64,000 nt of DNA from NCBI GenBank assembly GCA_032622095.1, contig CP136062.1:161568875-161632874 (forward strand), given 5' to 3'. Shown one piece after another: positions 35,511 through 47,940 of this stretch; the first letter of the stretch is position 1; each line of letters begins with the position of its first letter. A model generated the notes under the pieces. The model had not been told where the DNA came from, searched no databases, and saw nothing but the letters and a program-made list of their open reading frames with translations. Source of the stretch: Siphonodentalium dalli (taxonomy: Eukaryota; Mollusca; Scaphopoda; Gadilida; Siphonodentaliidae). The translations under genes and the position numbers were made by a program.

Positions 35511-35959
35511 TTGAAGGTACTCAATCCGATTCGACGGTCCCCATATCATCAGATTCCAACAACAACAACATTTTTTGAAATGCCGCTTCAGCTATCATAA
35601 TCGATTAATTGCCCAAAAATAATGCTAACCATGTGCACAGTCAACTATAGTATAAAATTGCCCAAAACCTGTTATTTATCAACGTTTTGTTCATCGAAAT
35701 TTTGCCGGTTGTCAAATATCTGACACAAAAAAGCCACTGGATTTTACAGTTATCGATCTTCATCCGCTTTCTGGTCAGATAAGTTCTTCTCGTCGACAGT
35801 TTACTGGGCCATTTAAAATTAAAATAATAAATTTAAAACATCGAAATCTGATCACTCCAAGCTTTAATGTGGGTTCCTCGACTCGAATCAAATATTGTTT
35901 ACCCCCGAAGCCAAGGAAATAGTAATTTGCGAGCGTTAATTCGGATTGAGTACCTTTAA
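35511..35959. mobile_element. TTAA-flanked MITE (AGGTACTCAATCC family), inverted copy
   Basis: Element 35515-35955, opposite in orientation to 32223-32655. Ends are AGGTACTCAATCCGATTCG and CGGATTGAGTACCT. The right flank is TTAA; the left flank is TTGA, probably a mutated TTAA. Non-coding. Confidence 0.87.
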
Positions 35960-36349
35960 TATCCACTGTGTACCCAAAATGTGACAGCTAAATTGAGTTC
36001 ATTGGGATGAGAGGTGTGCTGCGTGGGAGAGGGTGTGCTGCATGGGGGTGGTTGTCCGGAAAATTACGTTTGCGTAGCTAGCACGACATGAACGTATCCA
36101 ACTGCTTAGTATTGCAACATTTGCAACTTCTGGAAATTATTTACCTGATCGAATTGTGTAACCATTACATAATGTTAATTTGAGACGATAGATACTTCCC
36201 AGAAGATGATGCTTAAACAGCATGAGGTCCCCAGAGGGTGAATTTGGTGATGCTAGCCCGCTCGTCAACACGTATAATACATATATACACACACCCTTTC
36301 GAATATAGGCTCTCATTGATCGAACCATCGTTTGCTTATTCGCTAAGGT
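35960..36349. other. Spacer, no gene recognised
   Basis: Contains a short stretch (GAGGGTGAATTTGGTGATGC, about 36234) resembling the hairpin near 34690. Nothing else supported. Confidence 0.4.
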
Positions 36350-37911
36350 GCGTCGCACATAAAGTTTTCACTTTAACCCCTCTTTTAAGGGGTTTTCCGA
36401 ATGTAAAGAGCGTTTCGTGATTATATAATTTACTAAATGTCACAATTAACCTTACCATGGAATCTGCGATTTAAAATTAGGCATATACAGTAAGTATGAC
36501 CTTCCGAGATATAATGGCACAATTTAGGGCGAAATTGGAACTCCCGTCAAAATGGCAACCGGAAGTGGAACATTTGACGTTTTTTCACTAATATTTTCTA
36601 GACCAGTTAATTCTGCGTGTATCTGGTTTGGAAATATGACTTTTATTTAATTGTTCATGTTAACTGATCACTATAGCAATGAAATATCCCATTCTTGTGA
36701 TCCCAGCCCCTTTTAATCCCTCAATAATTCGATTTTACAGAACGCGGTATGAAATTTCACCAAAAATCACGATTGGGATTCTAGTCAACAAGAAATGAGC
36801 AGAACTGTGCAAAGTAAGTGAGGCATACCATTAATCTTGAATATTTCAACTCAATTGAACCAAAATTGTCACTTTGGCTAAAAATGCCTGTCAAAATGGC
36901 AGCCAAAATGTGGAAAATAGTAAATATTGTCACAGCGTGCCACGCAAACGCTTAAAAGTTGTGGCTGCTGAATAAAATTTGCTGTTCTGTCAAATATACA
37001 CTGAATACTAACATTTATGATGCATCTTGGATAAGTGTTACTATTTCATTACCAAAATGATATTATTGGTATTTACTCTCATAATCGGCAAAGATATCAA
37101 TTTTCAGGTTTGCACCATTTTTTCAAGTAAAATGGAACTATCTTTGGTGTTTATTATTTGATCCGTCTTAAATACGTCACACTGGTGTGTTTTTAGAAAT
37201 ATATACTCAAGCTGGCTTCCAAAATGTCCACAAAATTTGGTATAAAAGTTGATATTTTCAAATGTATCCCGGATATTATTCTCTGCTCTTCTGTAAAGGT
37301 AAGCATATTGTGATTCACTTGGTTATTAAACATGTTACTTAATCAACTGACAACTATATGTTCTATTCTGGTTGTCCTAGTACCTTATGGGGCACGACAA
37401 TCTCATTTTAAATCATGCAGTATGTAATTTGCCGAAAACTTCTTATGGGATTTTGGCCATGATTTTGAACGGAAATGAACAGAACTCTGAAACTGAACTG
37501 AGAGGGGCATAAGTATGTGCCTACTCTGGCCCAATAACACGTGGAACCATTTTAGGTAAGTGAGTGTCAGATCAGGTAACTCGTCTATCGGGATAGGCGT
37601 CCCGCACCTAGCACACTAGAATGACAGAGAAATAGCCAGCGTAATGCACTGGCAGGTGAACCAGAAGGCCTTTTAAAAAGTCAAACATGAGATTAATAAC
37701 AATAAATTCTGCGCCATTGACAGCAAGAGATTGATTAACTGATGTCAGGACAACCGTTTCCTCCAATGTGCATATAAACGGTCACCAAGATGAAGAACTC
37801 TCTAACAATACCTCTCAATCGATTAACATATATAATACTTGAGTTATTATGGAGAGTAATTAGCCACCAAAGGTCCAACTGTACAACTCACCCATAACCA
37901 TACAATCATGT

Positions 37912-37965
<54 letters not shown>

Positions 37966-38055
37966 CCGTTTATATAGTACTTGAGCGTAGAGTTGTATAT
38001 ATGATCCAAAAGAATGGAGACATGACTTATAAAACGATCATTTAATACATTTGTA

Positions 38056-38128
<73 letters not shown>

Positions 38129-38762
38129 ACCACATAAATGACCATGTAGCCACTCGCTTTATACACATACACCTCTCACCCATAACCATACAGTCATATT
38201 TAGGTTTACCCGTAAACTACATACATTACTATACAACCATGAGTCACCACTCAGATACACCAGGTATACTCCTACACTTCACCCATGACCATACAGTCAC
38301 TTCTTGTATACATATTCGCATCACCATTGGCCATACATACAATCAATCCATGCATATATATTTGCCACATGTATGGCCATATATCCACTCAAGATATACA
38401 TATACACTGCAACGATAACCATAGAGTAACTCCGGGTATATATGAACACCTCACCAATGGCCATACAACCCTTTTATTTATACCAATGCCCCGACCACAT
38501 GGCCAATCATACACTCCAGGCTTGAATATACTACTCACTCAATTCAATTCAGCCACTGACTGTATACCCGTACACCACACCCATGGTCATTCCATGTACA
38601 CCTATATACAATACACATATGCATACAACCACTCCCTATTTATTCATACACCCACAGTCCCACACATGATCATACAGCCAACATATATATACACGTACAT
38701 ATACACCCATCCATGCCTAATCACCCAATGTACATATGTATATGTATATCCCACACATAACC

Positions 38763-38829
<67 letters not shown>

Positions 38830-40328
38830 AACGACACGACACACAGAAGAACATACAGCTACTATAATTATACCCATCCATACACCACTTCAAGAACCAT
38901 ACAAACAATCCTTGTATAACTATTCACCTCACACATGACTATGCACTCACCCATTGTATACCTATACATCTAACCATGGACACACCACCCCATCACCATA
39001 TAACCACGCCTTCGCATCATTCATGACCATACAATAACTCCCTGTAGAAGAATTAACCTCAGCTATGACCACACATTCACCCCCTGACTGCCATTTTGAC
39101 ATAATACCATATATTAAGTTGATTTTCATGTTAATGGTCGAGATTAGCCACATAATATGGTTTCACTCTGTTTCGTTTAGACGTTCTGCCCATTTCCGTT
39201 CAAAAATATGGCCAAAATTCCATATTACAGTACTTCATTTAAAATTAATGTGTCATGCATCAGAATGTACAGGGTCAACGCGAATCAAACATACATACTC
39301 AGTGGATTAAGTAACACCATTAATAGCCAAGTGAGTTACAATTTGCTAACTCTTGGGAACAGAATAATATTGTTCAGGATATATGTGAAAAACAAAATAA
39401 CTTTTGTTTTACCAAATTTGGTTGCCATTTTGGAAGCCATCGTGAGTAATTTTGTCTAAAAACACATTAGTGTGACACGTTTAAGACATATCAAAACAAT
39501 AAACATTTTTGAGACCAAAGATAAACCATTTACTTTGAATAAATGGTCCAAACCTGATTTTGATGTCCAGTTTGTGATAGAAAAATCCAAGAATTCTGGT
39601 ATTGTCAGTGGTTACATTAGTAACACTTAACCAATGTGCATCAGAAATGTTAGAGTTTAATTTATATAAGACAGAATAGACAATTTTATTCAATGACCAC
39701 AACTTGTAATCGATTACATGGCATGATGGGCCAATATTTACCTTTCCCCAGGTTTTGGTCGCCATTTTGGCAGCCATTTTGAGACCAAGTGACAATTTTG
39801 GTTCCATTGCGTTGAAATATTCATAAGTCATGGTATGCCTCATTTAGTTTGCACAATTCTGTCCATTTCTTGTCAAAATATGACTAGAATCCTAACGGTG
39901 ATTTTTTGTGAAATTTCATACCAAGTTCTGCAAAATATAATTTTTAGGGGATTGGAAGGGGTTAGTACCTCACGAAAGGCACATGTCATTGCTCTAATTG
40001 TCAGTTAAAAGGAATGATACAGAAATAAAGTCTCATATCTGAAACAGTTCCATACAGCAGAAACTGATCTAGAAGATGTTGGTGAAAAAACGTTAATTTT
40101 TCACTTACGGCTACCATTTTGATGCCATCTTGGCGGGGAGTTCCAATTTTACCGTATAATGTGGCAGTATACTTCGCAGAATCATACTTAATGGATGTGC
40201 CAAATTTTAAATCGCATATGTCATGGTACGATTAATTGTGACATTTAATAAATTGTATAATCACAAAACGCTCTTTAAATTTGGAAAACCCATTAAGAGA
40301 GGGTTAAAGTGAAACTACAGCGTGGCTC
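36350..40328. mobile_element. 4 kb foldback-like inverted repeat with TA-rich core
   Basis: The left arm (about 36350-37510) and right arm (about 39165-40328) are inverted, diverged copies. Examples: TTTTCACTTTAACCCCTC on the left faces GAGGGTTAAAGTGAAAC on the right; GGTGTGTTTTTAGA and TGGCTTCCAAAATG on the left face TCTAAAAACACATTAG and CATTTTGGAAGCCA on the right. The core carries three TA microsatellites and a degenerate minisatellite. No transposase. Arm divergence (by eye about a quarter of positions) points to an old element. Confidence 0.8.
37880..39080. repeat. Degenerate minisatellite with three TA microsatellites
   Basis: Variants of CACCCATAACCATACA-TCA separated by TATAC-rich text recur about every 50-65 bp. 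Pure TA runs lie at about 37912-37964, 38060-38125 and 38766-38825. The 181-residue plus-strand frame here (38285-38830) is a repeat translation rich in H, T, I and Y and is not called a gene. Confidence 0.8.
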
Positions 40329-41725
40329 CATATCTAATTTCAATTGGTTTGCGAATATGTACATATGTGCAAAGTTTCATGCTTTAGTCACAAACTGAAC
40401 AATTGCCTTGAAAATTGGACTTAATCTAATCCACTATAAAGTGTTAACACTTTAGGGATAACGAAGTGTGGAGCATGTTTCGTGCATGGGTGACTAACAT
40501 AATTATGTTGATCAATTGAATAAAGGTAGCAGCGTCTAGCGATTTATACAAACATCTTCCATATATAGAGAACTGTTATCAAAATTAGAAAGTGCACCCT
40601 GTATATGACCTCATTGGCAAGTATCCTTATTGAAGAATAATATGATCGAAGATAGAGCAAAACATTATAAGGATTAAAATAAACGACCAGTGTTAAAATA
40701 AGAGAACCAAATTTAAAACGCTTGTATATACAAATTAAACAAACAACATGCTTGCAATGATAATGTATACAAAACTGATGGTTTATTGTCACCACAGAGT
40801 GGGAGAGTAAACTTTTCAGAACGAACAGCCGCAATGGAATTAGAGTGGACGTAACCCGATCTGCATAGCATTACCAGATATATATACTCAATGGCGGTCA
40901 TTTATCACCATCTATAAGTACTTAATAGTGCACCGTATAGGAATCAGGGAGCTAAATGTGTTCCAGAGTCGGGGAGCGAGTACACCGTGGAATGCTAAAG
41001 GTGAAGGTAACTGAATAATGACCTTCACCTGATACATGCGACTCGTTATTAAAGGATGACATCGCGTTTATTTGATTTGTACATCATACCTAAATAATTT
41101 AAACTGGTGAATTAATGGGGGAATGGATTTTTGTGAACAGGAAATGTATTTAACTAGCTGCTGTAGTTGTACACTTGGGGATTTATTTTAAAAAGTAAAC
41201 ACATGACCTATGGTTTTTCTCGTATTTTCGTGATCAACTGGTGTCAATCTAGCTGGGTAAACATCACTGGTATGGCCTGCAGGCTTCAATTCAGTGAATT
41301 TGGCCGAATCGTTAACACTGTCGCCTATGGGAAGCCATTTAGTTCAGTGATTCCTATACACACATCGAGCCAACCATTCCGTTATATACAACTTAATAAT
41401 GGACTTACTGTGGACACAGTCTCGAAAGGGTAATAGCGCAATATAAAACGTACCATCAACGAAATAACCGAGATCTCTAATGCAGTTTAAATCACCACAA
41501 ATGATAAAGTTGGCCGTACATGTATATAAGTCAAATTCACCTATTGGGTGGGTGGGCTTAGGGAAGTTTGGGGTGGTTCTTTCTTTACAATCACTGATAG
41601 ATGCATGTCGAATAAAAACAAAAACGACCTTTAAATTAAAAATAAAAATCAGTTCTGAATATCTCCTTTATTTCGTTAATTTAAATTTCTTCGAACAAAA
41701 ATAAAAACTCTATAAAAGAATCGCT
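40329..41725. other. Spacer, no gene recognised
   Basis: AT-rich DNA with featureless short frames. Nothing supported. Confidence 0.4.
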
Positions 41726-42540
41726 TTAAGGACTTTGCTAACCCTATTTTCCCCAAATTTAATGGAGTCCAAAATAAAGGTTTATGTTCACTGTAATAGT
41801 AATCACAGTAACCAAACCCATGGATGCAACAATTTAAGAGTATAATTGAGGGTAGATTATGTTAGAAATTCAAAATGTGAAATTTATAGAAGTTTTTAAA
41901 ATCTATTTTTTCGAACCCAAATTCAACAAACACAAATACCATATCTCAGAAAAAAATATGGCAATGTGTACTGAACACTGTGAAGAATGCCGAACAATAC
42001 AGATATACACACATTTCTTCAGTGTTATTCAAAGTTTTGGCTTGGAAGCAGTTGTTTACAAATAGTAGATTTCATTGCTCAGTAAAGATTTAGGATTACA
42101 CAGTTCTTTTGTCAAGAGATTCACAACACACCACTGTCCACATATATTAACACTTAATTGTCTCCTCACAACAAGCCATGTCAGGCAAGTTACTCAATAA
42201 TTTGTAAACAATTGGTTCTTAGTAAGTTTAACCAAGAAGGCTTGATAAATATGAATAATATTTCATTATTCATCATTCATCACAGTGTTCAGTACACATT
42301 GCCATATTGTTTTCTTAGATATGGACTTTGTGTTTGTTGAATTTGGGTTCGAAAAATAGATTTAAAAAACCTCTATAAATTTCACATTTAGTATTTCTAA
42401 CATATTCCACCATGAATTATACTCTTAAAATTTTGCATTCATGGGTTACTGTGATTACTGTGATTACTAATAAAAGTGAACTAAAACCTTTATTTTGACT
42501 CCATCAAATTTGGGGAAAATTGGATTAGCAAAGTCCTTAA
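41726..42540. mobile_element. 807 bp TTAA-flanked element with arms of about 280 bp
   Basis: Element 41730-42536. TTAA lies on both sides (41726-41729, 42537-42540). Ends are GGACTTTGCTAA and TTAGCAAAGTCC. The arms extend about 280 bp inward (for example TTTTCGAACCCAAATTCAAC on the left against GTTGAATTTGGGTTCGAAAA on the right). No coding capacity. A third TTAA-targeting family in this window, unlike the other two in sequence. Confidence 0.85.
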
Positions 42541-43305
42541 TTTTTTTTTATGAATATCTCCATTATTTCGTCAATGTTGTGCCCGTCATTGTTTATTTCG
42601 TCATGTAGTGCCCGTGGTTAGTTCATTATTCAGATTTATATAACATGAAAGAGTCAATGACACTGCAGCTCAACTTGGGAAGGGGTTAATTTTTTACTGA
42701 GCAATGAATAGAACGATAAAGAAGAAGGAAAGTAAACAAGAGGTCCCCCCCCGAAAATCCATATGACGTTTGGTGATGACCGGATGAGGGATGTGGTCTG
42801 TATGTGCGTTAAATGAGTTATCATACAAAGAGTAAATTCCAATATGGAAACTGGCTCTCATCTAGAGGTCACCCCGAAGATCCATATGAAGCTTGGTGAT
42901 CATCAGATGAAGAATGTGGTATGTTGTGTGTGCCAAAGGATTTAGTCATGCAAAGAGTAAAATCCAATATGGCTGCCGCTGGCCATGTTTTCAACGAAAC
43001 TTGAGTTCATCAAATTTGATAGCTCCCAACTAGAGGTGATATACACATGCCTGTAATTTTTCGGAACACCGCGAAAAAGACAAATTAAAAAAATAACAGT
43101 ACTTTTTGTTAACATCATCAGTTTGTCCTAACAGCATCATATCAATTCATCAGGATCCAACCGCATCATATCACATCAGAAGGTCCACTTGACCAGGGGT
43201 GGTACTCCAAGAACGTGTACACGTCATCAACGAACCGAGTCTATCTGGCGAATCGTCCGGTAAAATATATCGGACTTCCTCTTTCAGAAGTATATCTTAC
43301 GTTTT
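42541..43305. other. 3' flank of the receptor gene with a tandem duplication
   Basis: The interval lies downstream of the stop codon of the receptor gene and must include its 3' UTR, but I cannot place a polyadenylation site. A roughly 130 bp block (GATCCATATGAAGCTTGGTG and AAGAGTAAAATCCAATATGG) is duplicated, diverged, at about 42758-42850 and 42880-42985. Confidence 0.45.
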
Positions 43306-43837
43306 TCAAGTTATTTCATGGTTATGCGCAACTCCATTACACCCAGTGTTACTGTCTAAACCGTTCACCGGATGTATTCCACCATTCGTTTCTGCGACAT
43401 CCAGTGCAGAGTTAGTCCTGAATACCACGTTATTGTTATATTTACTGAAGCTGACCGAACTTTCTTCGCCCCAGGTAAACGCAGAGTCAAAGTTTCGGTT
43501 TGGGGCATCAATTGATTGAATATCTGATGAAGAAGGTATCCCACTGAGGTTAGTAACATTTGTCTCCACAGTTTCACTTCTGCTCATTGTAGTAACCCCC
43601 TTGACACAGTACGCCTTGTGCTGACCTTTCATTCGGTAGCGATACCAATAACACTCCACAGCAAGCGTGACAGCCGATGCGGCCGTTCCTATAGCAACGA
43701 CCATGAAGACTCCTCCAATATTTCTAATGCTCAGTCCATCACTCTCGTCCTCTATTTTAGGACAGTCAACCATTTCATTATTCCACCATCGATTACGTAG
43801 GTTCTCCAAGGTGCGTTGATTCAGTTCGTACAGTATC
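43306..43837 (-). CDS. IR25a-like ionotropic receptor, last coding exon (M4 and tail)
   Basis: This exon encodes the end of the S2 ligand-binding lobe, the fourth membrane segment M4 and the cytoplasmic tail of an ionotropic glutamate receptor family protein, acting in the plasma membrane of sensory or other neurons. It opens with ILYELNQRTLENLRNRWWN, the alpha-helical end of S2 with the family's WW pair. DCPKIEDESDGLSIRNIGG, a VFMVVA-to-TLAVECYWY hydrophobic M4 and about 120 polar tail residues follow. The stop is TGA at 43306-43308. The splice acceptor reads TTCCTTATAG, ending at 43838; the first base completes an Arg codon begun in the exon at 44400-44532. In IR25a the DCP-DxDG-I-N-GGVF string is conserved, which is why I favour that subfamily. 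Confidence 0.95.
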
Positions 43838-44399
43838 CTATAAGGAATGAAAAATACACAACAAAATGTACACGTATAATGATTTATAATTGTCTGTGGA
43901 ATGCACATAGACGGGAGGGGGTGTCACCCCAACTTTGTACAACAATTCAACAGTTGAAATGTCAACCCTGAAACAACAGCAGTTGAACATTTAGGTAAGA
44001 AACTGGATTGATATTTCTCTGATAGTTTCATGTCGAATTAATATATAGTGTATGTCGTTCTATGCCGACAGTGAAATAGTTTGCTTTGTCCAAATTATTG
44101 CAATAAATAACATACACGGGCTGACAACTCTCAATACGTATAGGTTATAACCCGCTTGGGTATCTGTAAATGAAATACAGACCAAGGCGCGATAGCTCAA
44201 ATATTCTATTATGTCACACCATTGGGTTAAAATAGATCACAGAATGTTATACCTTTAGTGTTTTTTTTATTCCCTACAACAATCAAGCTAAACTTCCTTC
44301 ACAGGTAAAATAAACATCAAATACATTTCCCCTTCATATATTTCTGTTTATGTAGATCAATCTCAGCTGTTGTCATGTCAAGATATTTATTTAAATTAC
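43838..44399. other. Receptor intron (562 bp)
   Basis: Lies between the last two recognised exons. Sense-strand donor is GTAATT after AACAG; acceptor is TTATAG. A stretch near 43912-43975 (GGGGGTGTCACCCCAACTTT and TTCAACAGTTGAAATGTCAA) resembles, inverted, the dispersed repeat at 6060 and 9620. Confidence 0.8.
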
Positions 44400-44532
44400 C
44401 TGTTAGATAATTCTGTTTTCAGTGGTGAGCCTTCTTGCACTGCGAATGCAAATGGTTTTCTGCTGAATTCATCACCAACCTGCCACAAGTCACAGTCATA
44501 CAACACTTCATACTGGATTGAAGTGGCATCAC
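44400..44532 (-). CDS. IR25a-like ionotropic receptor, S2 exon
   Basis: The 133 bp exon encodes (G)DATSIQYEVLYDCDL, then WQVGDEFSRKPFAFAVQEGS and PLKTELSN. This is the second half of the S2 lobe, with the family signature VGEx-F-KP-xFAVQxGSPL. The Asp straight after the split Gly codon sits where glutamate and NMDA receptors and IR25a carry the acidic residue that contacts the ligand amine, so agonist binding may be retained. Acceptor TTTATTCCAG ends at 44533; donor is GTAATT just below 44400. Phases match both neighbours exactly (2 bases in, 2 bases out). Confidence 0.95.
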
Positions 44533-44639
44533 CTGGAATAAAATTCAAAACAATGTGCATTTGCATGCCATATCCATGGATGGCGATCAGGTGCATTCCC
44601 CGACATAAGGGTACGTTCATACACTGACAATATTGCACA

Positions 44640-44989
44640 CCATTTTCGACAGGCATTTTCTCATTGAAAACAATATGCTGCCAGAACATGAACGGAAACA
44701 TACATATAAACTGTATATTTACCAAAGCTAACGATATGAGAAGTAACACTTCGGTATTTCCACGTGTAACGGTGGTACTAACACATTGCCTTGAAATAAC
44801 TGTATGATTTATTCTTGCGCGATAATTGCAGGATATCTAGCATCGCTACTGGTGGTACAACATGGTTTTTTATTTCTCATGTTGTTAGCTGTGATACAGA
44901 TGCATTTTATTAGCATGTTTGCGTTTGGTTTCTGGAACATTGTAGCTTTCTTGCTATACCGAAATGCCTCCAAAAGAAATGAGTCATAA
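44640..44989. repeat. Inverted pair encoding similar hydrophobic peptides
   Basis: On the minus strand, 44660-44749 reads LLLISLALVNIQFICMFPFM followed by FWQHIVF. On the plus strand, 44870-44965 reads FLMLLAVIQMHFISMFAFGF followed by WNIVAFL. The two peptides align without gaps with over a third of residues identical, so the DNA is an inverted duplication of a membrane-segment-like coding stretch. I recognise no family. It may be a broken gene or repeat inside the intron. Confidence 0.55.
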
Positions 44990-47099
44990 CTCAGGTAGCA
45001 GGCGCTCAGCGCCGTAGCCGTTTAAGTCTGTAATTGAGGGGATACAGTAACGTCGAAGCTGATTTCATCTTATATCTGTATTTTGCAAATGACAGGGGCA
45101 TCTGTTGGACGCCGACGAGGTCTACTAATAGTACAGTTCAACACCAGCAACAGTATCTCAATCTGGGTCACTGGCATTCCAATATGGATACCCCAACACA
45201 GTTGGGCCTTCTAGCCACGTCCCTAAGAGGAGGCCTACATAATCATGATCTCCCGCTTGCCCATCATTAATCAATTAATTCGTTTAAGTTCAACATGCAA
45301 TCTGCTAGAAGTTCGATATGGGGCATATCATTGACATGCGACCACAATAGGCATATATAGCAGAAGCCATTGCAGTTCCATTGTCTCTGCACCTTTGGTC
45401 TCAGCCAATTCTTTGAATATCGGATAAGATCCATTGGGGACAATGATGTACACGTCACGGTCTACCAACTCACGTGAAAGAGTCTGATGGAGGTACACCG
45501 TTTAATCGAACCAATGTTTATAAAACGATCGAACTTAATTAAAATAACGAATTGCAGCTATCGATGTAGTACCTTACACGAAAATATTTACATAACATTA
45601 AAACCCACTTGCACGTCTCCCTTTTGTTGTCGCTTGAGTAGTATCTCGATGAATTTCTTTCATTGAAAACGCCGCTATGTTATCTCCGAGGTGGTAATTA
45701 TTTTGCTAGTAATTATTAGCTCAACTGTGCATTATCCAGATAATGACGGGGAAATATAATGACCCCCCCCCACAAAGAGGAGAACACTCCTGGTTAGGTA
45801 GTCCTTCTATTATATTGATGGGTCCTGGTGAATTACTATGATGTTGGCAGAGCAAAGTGATGCTGTTTTGAAAATGTACCGTTATTTTTTCAAAGTTGTC
45901 ATTTTCACGACTTGTGACTAATCTGAACGAAAGCAGAAAAGCCATTATGATTATAAAACATTCAAAAACGTAGCAAGGAAATTGGTGGTCTGAAGGTCCA
46001 AATTATGCTCGTTTTTATTACCTCGCAGTCTGGTTCCAATGAGCAACATAGGTTGGTAAATATGCTAAACTTCTTATGTGAACTTCGAATTAATACATAA
46101 CGAAACAAACTATCTAAAAGAATTTAGAAAATCCATTGGAAAATGCCAGCGTTACGGGTCCCCAAGTTTACTAGCACGGACCAAATTGCTGGCGACCACA
46201 ACATCCCCTCGACTAAATTCCAGACAGGGATGTGGTCACTTCCAACCACTTCAGGTCAACCTACACACGACAGAACAACAATATAATCACCATACATAAC
46301 TTTCTGTCCCTACACTGCGATGTTTTCACCTGATGATTTTTTCATATTATTATACTTCCATGGTATAACCAAGAAAATATATTGTTTTTCTATCACAGCC
46401 GTTTTCTGTTTAATTGGGAATATATGTACTTAGAAACTAATGGCAATAAGAACGCGAAATATCTAGGGAATGTAGGCATCTAAGGGGCTACTGAAAATGA
46501 AGGTATCCTGATTTCGACCCAAGGTTTCTTCACGGATTTATCTCCCTTTTACGATAATTTCTCTCTATTATTACACTTAACCAATCGACCTAATATCCGA
46601 ACGTATACGGACTAGCACACTCAAAGTTTCTACGTATATGTGGCTAATGAGTTCTAACTAATAGTCATATAAAGAATATTGTCCACGTTTTTTCTCATGG
46701 AGTTATCTCACTGTATCTAAAACAAAATTATTTTATTATCTCGGAAATTATGAGAAGCAGAGCATCGAAAATTAGACCATATGCGCACATCGATGTGCCA
46801 TACTGGCCCAGGAAATAACAATTTGTGTCCGCATTTTCCTTCCGGAGTAACTGCCCATAAATGGGCACACCTCAAATTGATTGTACTCAGCTGATTACAT
46901 TACATATAACTGAATGTGGTTTTCAGTTCTGTTTGTTGTTAGCATGCAGGTCAGTCCAAACAAGAGGGGAAGTGAAACCAAGCCGGGAGGTGAGACCAAG
47001 CCGGGGTGGTGAGACCAGGCAGGCCGTTAGCGGATCTAGTCGTCAGATTTTTTTTTAAATCCACCGTGTAAAAGTGTTTTTCCCAGGGACCATCGATAT

Positions 47100-47712
47100 A
47101 TGGCGAAAAGCAAATTCACCTATTTTTTCAGCCAAATCTAGACGGGCAAATAAATGAATAAATGAGGGATCAGGTATCCCGATAACTTTGAAATACCCCA
47201 AAAGGTTGACCGCTCTATAAAAGCAAACTGCTCAACGAAGGGCACGCTTCGGGCTAGGTAGAGGCTTGTGGCAAATTCCACCGAAATCATAAGGGGGGAA
47301 ATATTGTAAAAATCGCAAATCGACATATGTTAATTTTGACGAGTGAATGGTTTATAATATCCACTCGCAACTTTTATGTGATTTTCTAGGCTTTAGAGTG
47401 AACGGGCTTCTCATTGTTCCGTACAATGTTAAAAGGTCATATATGTATTGCCCTATCTAAAAACCTCCATTTCCCGCCAAATCCAAACGGTATAATGAAG
47501 GAGAAAGGCAAATGGACGAGCAGGTACATCGATATACCCTAGATATGCCCGCAAAGTTTCACCACTCTACTATAAAAGCAACCTGCCCAACGGAGAGCGC
47601 GTGTAGACCCCGGGGGTAGGTTGAGGCTTCTGTCAAATTCCATCGAAACACATAAAAGGAAAACAATTGGAAAAAAAACGCGAATTGAGATTTTTTTTAT
47701 TTTTACCAGAAT
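47100..47712. repeat. Diverged tandem duplication, about 360 bp offset
   Basis: Shared order in both halves: a CGCCAAATC or AGCCAAATC motif, TATCCCGATAAC or TATACCCTAGAT, CTATAAAAGCAA-CTGC, CAACG-AG-GC, TAGGTTGAGGCTT or TAGGTAGAGGCTT, and CAAATTCCA-CGAAA. No protein frame is preserved. Confidence 0.6.
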
Positions 47713-47757
47713 ATATGTTTTGTAGTATATACGGGCAACATTAGTGATATTTTCCAA

Positions 47758-47940
47758 GTTATAGAGCTGGCGGTCATATAGGCGCTCAGCTAGCGTTATC
47801 TAAGTTATAGAGCTGGCGGTCATATAGGCGCTCAGCTAGCGTTATCTAAGTTATAGAGCTGGCGGTCATATAGGCGCTCAGCTAGCGTTATCTAAGTTAT
47901 AGAGCTGGCGGTCATATAGGCGCTCAGCTAGCGTTATCGA
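47758..47940. repeat. 46 bp minisatellite, four near-perfect units
   Basis: Four units of TTATAGAGCTGGCGGTCATA ... CGCTCAGCTAGCGTTATC with an offset of 46 bp and essentially no differences, so expansion is recent. Located within the receptor intron. Confidence 0.92.

Noticed and set aside
38285-38830. 181-residue plus-strand frame
   Set aside because: It is a translation of a degenerate minisatellite and TA microsatellites inside the foldback element.
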